DNA from: Syncephalastrum monosporum B8922
Taxonomy: Eukaryota > Mucoromycota > Mucoromycetes > Mucorales > Syncephalastraceae
Assembly (NCBI GenBank): GCA_000697355.1
Contig: JNEN01001043.1
Coordinates: forward strand, 1 to 10,524
DNA length: 10,524 bases
Direction of reading: 5' to 3'
Both the position numbers and the translations under genes were made by a program. The notes beneath the pieces are model-generated. The model was not told the origin of the DNA, ran no database searches, and worked only from the letters and a program-made list of their open reading frames with translations. Shown here piece after piece: positions 5,192 to 10,524 of this stretch; positions within the stretch are counted from its first letter, which is position 1; every line of letters begins with the position of its first letter.

Positions 5192-8100
5192 GTGATATTA
5201 ATATCACAATTTGGAATGGCAACGGTCTCGCCAAAGAGACCATCAACATGGTAACAGATGCCTTTGCTAACTCTACGCTCCTTTTCATAACAGAAACATG
5301 GCTCACTTCCCCCTTCCTCTACCCCACACATTGGACACAATTTCACAATTACGGCTCTCTCGTGAGTCACTCGGCCCGCGGTCAACGTGGCCACGATGGC
5401 ATCGCGTTGCTGGTTAATCCAGCATGTCAATATTCCGTTACTATTCTTCCTTCCTCGTCCCCGTACCTTATTTCCTGTCAAATCTCTGACACTCTCATCC
5501 ACTGTGTGTACCATCCTCCCTCTCTCCCTGCCGATACCTTTGCTTCCTTCTTGTCCTCTATCCCACTTGTCACCCATCCTTCCCAGCATCACACAATTAT
5601 TTGTGGTGATTTCAACGCTAGACACACGCAACTCCTGGGTGATTCCAGATCCAGCACACGGGGTATGGTTTTATTTGACTGGCTTCAGATGAACCAACTC
5701 CTGTGTTGGAACGCGCAACTAGCTTATGGCCAACATACCTTCCAATCGCATCGTACCGATGTCGACAGCCGCAGTGTCATTGACCTCTTTCTCAGTACCA
5801 AACCGCTCGACAATGTCAGCCTATACGTTGATTACGACCACCATCTTGGCTCTGACCATCGTGCTGTACATTTGTCATATACCCCTTCCTTACCTCCGCC
5901 TCCTGCCGACGCACATCCACGACTGCTCTGGCGCCTGAGCAAGCTGGCCGATCCAGATCCTCACGCCGAGTACGTCCGTGCTTTTCGCCGACGCATCCAC
6001 CACCTCGCCACCACGCTGCAGGACCTCGTCAACACTGACCCGCAACCCCAGTCACCGCCCGACCTTGACCACCTTGCCGCCGCGCTGACCGACACCATCC
6101 ATGGCGCCCTCGACGAGACTGTCGGTCGCCGGCAACCACGCAAGAAGAAACCGATCTGGTTTTGGAATGACCAGCTCGATGAAGCGCACCGTCACCGCGA
6201 GAAATGCCACCGCCGGATGACCCGAGCGGGCGACCCCATCCAAAAGGCAGTATGGGCCGAGAAGTACGAGGCTGCGGCCTACGACTTTAAGGCCTTGCTT
6301 CGCCAGCGCCGTCGCCAGACTTGGCAGCAGTTCTGTAACAAGCTTGCCACGCAAGAATTTAGCAAGACCACCGCCACCATGAAGAAAATCCGTTCGCGTC
6401 GGCAGATGCACCCCGTGTTCTCGGACCCGGGCGGCCCCTCTGTCGCTGCTGAGCGCATGGTCTCCCACCTCGGCACTGTCTTTGACGGCAAGTTCCTTCC
6501 TCGTTCCCGCGTTCCTCTTCCTCCCTCTTCGCCCGCTCCTCACTCTCTCGATGAATGTCCTTTTTCTCGAGCTGCAGTGCTGGATGCTATTGACTCTGTT
6601 GCTCGCCGAAAGGCCCCTGGTCTTGACCACCTGCGCGCTGAAATGCTGACGCCGATCAGCATGTACCTCGCTGCTCCCTTGGCATGGCTCTTCCAACTCT
6701 GTTGGCGCTGGTCAAGCACCCCTGAGGCATGGCGCGTCGCCCAAGTGGTGCCCATCCACAAGAAGGGGCCGGCCACAGATCCTGCCAATTTTCGGCCCAT
6801 CAGTCTTCTCTCCGTATTTCGCAAGATCATGGAATTGTGCCTTACTAACCTCGTCCATGCTTGCTCTCCTCCCCTCGACCTCGCCCAAGGTGGCTTCCGC
6901 CCGCAAAGAGGTGCTTTGGACCAGGCTCTGTGCTTGCACGAGCTGTCGACCCATCACCTGCTCCAACACAAGGTTCTTCCTGTCCTCGTCTTCTTGGATA
7001 TCAAGTCGGCGTACGACACGGTTGACCGTGACATCGTCTGGCGCGCCATGGCACCCTCGTCTCCCCCTGCCCTCGTTGGCCTGCTCCGCAACCTCTTCGA
7101 CAATGCCCGCATGGAGATCCTCCTATCCGGTGCAACGTCAAGGCGCATCCACCCGAGTACTGGTGTCCTTCAGGGCTCGACTCTGTCGCCTCATCTCTAC
7201 TCGATCTACATTAATTCTCTTCCCTCTCTTTTACGCTCAGTTTCACTCACTGATGATTCCGATTTCTCCATAGCTCCTTTTTCTTCGCGTCATCTTGGGC
7301 CGTCTCGTCGGGTGGTACGAACTGATCAATGGATGAACTCTCTCTTGTACGCCGATGATGTCGCCTTGATCGCTTCCCCCTCTCTGATGCCGTTACTGCT
7401 GCGCCGCGCTGAACAACACTCGCATCAACTCGGTTACCGATGGAACCCAGCCAAGTGCGTAGTACTCAACCACCAACCTAACGACCTGCCCCTGGAACTG
7501 TATGGTCAGCCTCTGCCTACAGCTACCAGTTTTACGTACCTTGGCGTCCCTTTCGACCAATCCACCCGCATCTCCAACAAAGCCCTCGTTGTCCAGAACG
7601 TTGGGTCTGCGGTCACCAGCATGCGCCTTCTTCAGTCAATTGGCTGCAACCCCAGTGGTCTCCCCCGTCTCCTCGCCGTCCGTATCTATAAACAGCTCAT
7701 CAGGCCCAAGCTTGAATATGGACTGGCCCTTACCGATCTCGCTGGCACGCATCTCAAGATACTCGAGGCGGGTCAAAGTAATTGCTTGCGCATGATCTTT
7801 GGTGGGCACCCCACTTCATCGACCATAGTCTTCCGCCACATGTGTAATCTCCCTACCATGTCTGAGCGCACGCATATCCTCGGTGTCAAGTTCCTCCTCC
7901 GTGCCCTCTCTTTGCCGCCTGATGCCTTGCTGCCAATGATGAGCCCCTTCCTCTCCTCCTCCAAAAAGTTTCGCTTACGCAGACTGCGTGAGTGGAATCA
8001 GATCTGGCCAGCACTTCCCGACCCCAAGCATCTTACGTCCTCAAAGGTCTTGAACCGATGGATACGCGCCCTTCGCGAGCACAACCTGGAAGAACTTCAA

Positions 8101-8676
8101 ACTGGCCCTAGTGCCGGTGTTCTGATAGCTGCGTGCCGCCCTAGGCTCCAGGTGGATCCGATCCTCTGGTTGCCAATGACCATAAGGGAACGCTACTGCC
8201 TTTTGCGCTGGCGCATGGGTTGGTTGCCTGGCAAGCCCATTCCTTGTGAATGTGGTACAGCCCGCACCTCCCGCCACCACCTCATTGACTGTCTTTCTGC
8301 CGCAGTGCGCCTGGACCTACCGGCCACTGTCGAGCCTAACCCGATCGACCACCTTCTCAACAACCTACCTCTGCGCAAGCCTCGCCAAGCTTCGCACATT
8401 GCGTACTGGACCCGGACCTGGCCTCGTCTCCTCTCTCTCCTTGACGACATTGATCGTGTCTGCCACACCGACGGCAACCATCTAGAGCAACCTGAGCCTT
8501 TTGGCCAGCGTCTCATAGATTGGATGAACGAGCCAGCACCCCCACCACCTCGACCTCGACCTCGCCATACCTCTTCTTCCTCCCCGCGCCACGACGACGA
8601 CCGGCCAGCACACGGCACCCAGCAGGTTCTGGGCAGCTACCGCAGCTTCAGGGATCGGGAACGCGATCTCTGCTGA
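5188..8676 (+). CDS. LINE ORF2: APE endonuclease-reverse transcriptase, intact
   Basis: This 1162-residue protein nicks DNA and copies the LINE RNA at the nick (target-primed reverse transcription). Residues 1-235 form an apurinic-type endonuclease: NGNGL near 11, catalytic E36 in ITETWL, YHPPS, GDFNAR at 140-145, a central IDLFL and SDHRAV from 222. The reverse transcriptase covers about 500-790: FRPISLLS, GGFRPQRG, D604 in FLDIKSAYD, GVLQGSTLSP at 659-668, YADD at 721-724, NPAKC and YLGV. About 52 residues separate the QG block from YADD, longer than in many LINEs. A C-terminal CxC...H...C knuckle (C1020, C1022, C1035) ends in a Pro/Arg-rich tail. All key catalytic residues are present. The start is fixed by the ATGA overlap, which implies coupled reinitiation from the upstream ORF. 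No RNase H domain is evident. Confidence 0.95.
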   Translation: MSDINITIWNGNGLAKETINMVTDAFANSTLLFITETWLTSPFLYPTHWTQFHNYGSLVSHSARGQRGHDGIALLVNPACQYSVTILPSSSPYLISCQISDTLIHCVYHPPSLPADTFASFLSSIPLVTHPSQHHTIICGDFNARHTQLLGDSRSSTRGMVLFDWLQMNQLLCWNAQLAYGQHTFQSHRTDVDSRSVIDLFLSTKPLDNVSLYVDYDHHLGSDHRAVHLSYTPSLPPPPADAHPRLLWRLSKLADPDPHAEYVRAFRRRIHHLATTLQDLVNTDPQPQSPPDLDHLAAALTDTIHGALDETVGRRQPRKKKPIWFWNDQLDEAHRHREKCHRRMTRAGDPIQKAVWAEKYEAAAYDFKALLRQRRRQTWQQFCNKLATQEFSKTTATMKKIRSRRQMHPVFSDPGGPSVAAERMVSHLGTVFDGKFLPRSRVPLPPSSPAPHSLDECPFSRAAVLDAIDSVARRKAPGLDHLRAEMLTPISMYLAAPLAWLFQLCWRWSSTPEAWRVAQVVPIHKKGPATDPANFRPISLLSVFRKIMELCLTNLVHACSPPLDLAQGGFRPQRGALDQALCLHELSTHHLLQHKVLPVLVFLDIKSAYDTVDRDIVWRAMAPSSPPALVGLLRNLFDNARMEILLSGATSRRIHPSTGVLQGSTLSPHLYSIYINSLPSLLRSVSLTDDSDFSIAPFSSRHLGPSRRVVRTDQWMNSLLYADDVALIASPSLMPLLLRRAEQHSHQLGYRWNPAKCVVLNHQPNDLPLELYGQPLPTATSFTYLGVPFDQSTRISNKALVVQNVGSAVTSMRLLQSIGCNPSGLPRLLAVRIYKQLIRPKLEYGLALTDLAGTHLKILEAGQSNCLRMIFGGHPTSSTIVFRHMCNLPTMSERTHILGVKFLLRALSLPPDALLPMMSPFLSSSKKFRLRRLREWNQIWPALPDPKHLTSSKVLNRWIRALREHNLEELQTGPSAGVLIAACRPRLQVDPILWLPMTIRERYCLLRWRMGWLPGKPIPCECGTARTSRHHLIDCLSAAVRLDLPATVEPNPIDHLLNNLPLRKPRQASHIAYWTRTWPRLLSLLDDIDRVCHTDGNHLEQPEPFGQRLIDWMNEPAPPPPRPRPRHTSSSSPRHDDDRPAHGTQQVLGSYRSFRDRERDLC

Positions 8677-9001
8677 CCGCAGTGATATGATGAAAAAAAA
8701 AAAATTCAAAAGAAGAAAAAAGACAAAAAAAAAAAACAATTTAAAAAAGCAAAAAGCAAAAAAGTCAAACCAAACAAACCCCTCCTGCCACCCCCACTAA
8801 CTCCCCACCTATCAGATTTCGAGTCCCCGACAGACGCGCCTGAGATTGATTCTTAAATTCATGCACCCACACCTTCCTTTTACTTCCTTTCCCATAGCAC
8901 CTCTAATATGGGTTTTTTGTACATATACCTTTCGCACCGCTGGGTAGGCATACGCCCCTGGGAGCAAGCCTCTAGACAAGCCCACTAATAAACAGTTTCA
9001 T
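8677..9001 (+). other. LINE 3' UTR with internal A-rich tract and AATAAA
   Basis: Positions 8692-8780 are almost all A with scattered C, G and T. About 220 nt of mixed sequence follow, with AATAAA at 8987-8992 and no terminal poly(A). The A-rich tract may be the relic of a terminal tail followed by captured sequence, or a structural UTR segment. The 3' boundary at 9001 rests on the tRNA-Ala repeat that begins at 9002. No gene is seen here. Confidence 0.65.
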
Positions 9002-9027
9002 TTGAGCTACATCCCCGACTTCTTTTC
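9002..9027 (+). repeat. Right copy of putative LINE target-site duplication (partial tRNA-Ala)
   Basis: The sequence starts TTGAGCTACATCCCC, identical to 15 nt of the tRNA-Ala 5' end on the opposite strand, then GACTTCTTTTC in place of CACTTCTCTTTC. The tRNA remainder is absent, so this is a fragment and not a second gene. Confidence 0.65.
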
Positions 9028-9372
9028 TGACACCGGGCATGTGAATCTTACCGGCCACGCTCAAGGAGTCCTCCCGAGCACAATATGACATTCATTTGAC
9101 TCCATTCCTTAAAACAAACAATTTTCATTATGTAAGTGGGACGCGATGACATTGTCATATGTGGGGGAAATCCCCGCAGAAAGACGCCCAAAATTAATCC
9201 GGCTTGACACTTGAAATGCCGCCAAGACCCATTTTCCCTCATCCACCCCAGATTGACAATTTTTAAACTCACATATGAATTCTGTCACCATAATTCACCT
9301 TCCACCATTTTTGCTTCTGTCACACACCATTCCATTCCCCATATAAAGGTGCCACCACCTCAACGTAGAAAG
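9028..9372. other. Unassigned flank with short palindromes
   Basis: I see no coding feature in this stretch. ATGACA-T-TGTCAT at 9146-9158 is a perfect 6-bp inverted repeat, and GGGGAAATCCCC at 9164-9175 is a near-palindrome beside it; both could be binding sites. TATAAAGG at 9342-9349 resembles a TATA box. This is the old flank of the tRNA-Ala 5' side, displaced by the LINE. Confidence 0.4.
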
Positions 9373-9615
9373 ATGATCCTTCTTCGAGACATTTTTTTTA
9401 CAGTATTATATTTTTTATCTCTTTTCAAGAAAGAGAATACATTCACTTTCGTACATTTTTCTTTTTTTTATTTTTATTTTAAAGGTCGAGACGTGCGCCT
9501 CATCCAGGGAGAGCGGCAGAAATACTACAGAGCCAGTAGTCAATTACGAGAGCCTTATCCGAAGCCTGCTCGTAGGAAAGTTGTTTTCACAAACAAACAA
9601 ATAGAGAAACGTTAA
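9373..9615 (+). CDS. Doubtful 80-aa ORF of unknown function
   Basis: An ATG at 9373 opens a frame of 80 residues, 24 nt after a TATA-like TATAAAGG. The first half is Phe/Tyr-rich because it runs through T-rich DNA. The second half (from about GRDVRLIQGERQKYY) is basic and looks more like ordinary coding sequence. The T-rich segment could be an intron of a longer gene, but no clear 5' splice site is seen. I do not recognise any family. It may be a chance ORF. Confidence 0.18.
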   Translation: MILLRDIFFTVLYFLSLFKKENTFTFVHFSFFYFYFKGRDVRLIQGERQKYYRASSQLREPYPKPARRKVVFTNKQIEKR

Positions 9616-9900
9616 AAACTGTTCTATATTTATAATTTTGCAATACCTTATAATGGTGATTATCTATATTTTTTAGAAAACACTTATATTCGCTTTGTAA
9701 GTTGCTAAAACTTACGAAGTGCTGTTTCCAAAGATAAGTTCTTTCGGTTTTTTTGTTACTTTTTAAACAAAAAGTAATGTGAAAGAAATATGGACTACCA
9801 ATCGTTAAAATTTTAATTTTATAAGTTGCAACAGGGAATATTCTGAGTAGAAAGAACCAGTAATAAGATAATAAAATATTTTCATCAGGTACGGTGTACC
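9616..9900. other. AT-rich non-coding stretch with perfect hairpins
   Basis: No credible gene is seen. A 10-bp stem with one T-G pair is formed by 9693-9702 and 9710-9719. A perfect 9-bp stem is formed by TTACTTTTT 9756-9764 and 9769-9777 around AAAC. A 6-bp stem, AGGTAC/GTACCT, lies at 9887-9901. Base composition differs sharply from the GC-richer retroelements to the left. Confidence 0.45.
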
Positions 9901-9917
9901 TGTGATTGAATATACAA

Positions 9918-10257
9918 TGGCAGATGCAGCTTGCATATAGAACTGTGCCATTAGATGAGAGAAGCAGTATGGAATACTTCTTTACGGTTTCATATGCAGT
10001 TAATTGAACCGGCGATGGAGGAGTTAAATAAGTGCATGATAGCAACCGATACTACGATTGGGTATAGAGGCCAATCTAGACTTTCTCAACGGTAACGAGA
10101 TGACCCGACGGGTGATGGTTTACCACAAGATCTACCTATGAGAAAGTCTCAACGTATATCACAACGTAGCAAAAATAATTAATTACTACAGGAGCAGCTA
10201 CAGTAAAAGATAGTTCGCAACCTGGAAGGGGGTAATGTGGTAAATGTCACCACTTAG
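9918..10257 (+). pseudogene. Decayed Ty3/gypsy integrase C-terminus (second element)
   Basis: From 9918 the translation reads WQMQLAYRTVPLDERSS, then EYFFTV, matching the post-core block of gypsy integrases (LAYRTVP...PF.L.YG). After a stop at 10005-10007 the pattern continues in the next frame from about 9991 (LIEPAMEELN), which indicates a frameshift near 10000. That frame ends in a basic RKSQRISQR tail and LEGGNVV, typical polyprotein C-terminal features, but carries stops at 10093, 10180 and 10204 before the final TAG at 10255. The catalytic core is not recognisable upstream. This is an old, dead element unrelated by sequence to the integrase at 1808. Confidence 0.55.
10224..10232 (+). 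other. Polypurine tract of the decayed element
   Basis: GGAAGGGGG followed by TAA and TGTGG has the layout of a polypurine tract and LTR start, right where the decayed polyprotein ends. Confidence 0.5.
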
Positions 10258-10524
10258 TATCTTAGAACGGTTACTCTCAATCTATACTGCCTAATAATAA
10301 TACCGAGACATATTGTCCAGAACAAAGTGACAAAGTATTGCCGAGACAAGAATGTCTGAGATATCCGCTATTAGCTTAGTGCCCACACTAAGTGATGTCG
10401 GGACCTGTCATAATATTAGCACCTGAGCTGAGTACCTGAATTAGTAGGTCTCACTGGACTTGGCAAAGGTGATATGATCTGACACGTCAATAACATTGGT
10501 GCTCATTATGAGACATGGTAAAAG
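10236..10524 (+). repeat. Start of a second LTR, truncated by the window end
   Basis: The segment begins TGTGGT after the polypurine tract; GTGGT at 10237-10241 is repeated inverted at 10250-10254. A perfect 7-bp hairpin, CTTAGTG/CACTAAG with loop CCCA, occurs at 10375-10392. CCGAGACA occurs twice, at about 10303 and 10351. No coding sequence and no matching LTR end are visible within the window. Confidence 0.45.

Larger units (their letters stand above)
3297..9001 (+). mobile_element. LINE-type non-LTR retrotransposon beside tRNA-Ala, nearly intact, three ORFs
   Basis: The element has three consecutive ORFs on one strand: a zinc-ribbon/coiled-coil protein, a basic RRM-like protein, and an endonuclease-reverse transcriptase. 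A 3' UTR with AATAAA at 8987-8992 follows. No stops or frameshifts interrupt the ORFs. The boundaries are set by the two copies of the tRNA-Ala 5' end at 3270-3296 and 9002-9027. The upstream UTR would be only about 40 nt and the first ORF lacks an early ATG, so slight 5' truncation is possible. The architecture suits L1-like fungal LINEs such as those reported in Mucor, but clade assignment needs an RT phylogeny. Confidence 0.88.

Noticed and set aside
6052..6696. 214-codon minus-strand ORF inside LINE ORF2
   Set aside because: It lies opposite the region between the endonuclease and RT domains and has no recognisable motif.
9002..9027. Second tRNA-Ala gene
   Set aside because: Only the first 15 nt of the tRNA are present; the anticodon and T arm are missing.
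9587..10045. 152-codon minus-strand ORF
   Set aside because: It is low-complexity translation of AT-rich DNA, shows no family resemblance, and overlaps the decayed integrase on the other strand.

Overview
This window is almost entirely nested mobile DNA from a eukaryotic, probably fungal, genome. The evidence is a eukaryotic-type tRNA-Ala(AGC) gene, a GPY/F-type Ty3/gypsy integrase, a DD34E Tc1-like transposase and a long APE/RT-type LINE. An early-diverging (Mucoromycota-like) fungus is plausible, because Mucor centromeres are known to be rich in LINE-1-like elements (Grem-LINE1), but nothing here fixes the taxon. I see no ordinary host protein gene with confidence.

Layout. (1) Positions ~84-3138 are the 3' part of a Ty3/gypsy retrotransposon: integrase, polypurine tract and a ~340-bp 3' LTR. 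A complete Tc1-like transposon (189-1805, 211-bp inverted repeats, intact 339-aa transposase, TA duplication) sits inside the integrase frame. (2) Positions 3212-3284 hold a minus-strand tRNA-Ala(AGC) gene with an oligo-T terminator. (3) Positions ~3297-9001 are a nearly intact non-LTR retrotransposon pointing away from the tRNA. Its first ORF encodes a zinc-ribbon/coiled-coil protein and has no early ATG. Its second encodes a basic protein with an RRM-like region. Its third is a 1162-aa endonuclease-reverse transcriptase coupled to the second by an ATGA stop-start overlap. The 3' UTR contains an internal A-rich tract and an AATAAA signal. Just after it, an imperfect ~26-bp copy of the tRNA-Ala 5' end and its flank recurs, as expected for a target-site duplication of a LINE that inserts beside a tRNA gene. 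(4) Positions 9028-9900 are mostly non-coding and AT-rich, with hairpins and one doubtful 80-aa ORF. (5) Positions ~9918-10257 are a decayed integrase end of a second Ty3/gypsy-like element, followed by its polypurine tract and the start of its LTR, which runs off the window.

The points most worth attention are the tRNA-Ala duplication around the LINE, the extra ORF and translational coupling in that LINE, the fourfold 18-bp motif that makes each Tc1 inverted repeat internally inverted, Pol III box-like motifs in the Tc1 element, and a near-identical 48-bp inverted match between the window start and the LINE inter-ORF spacer.
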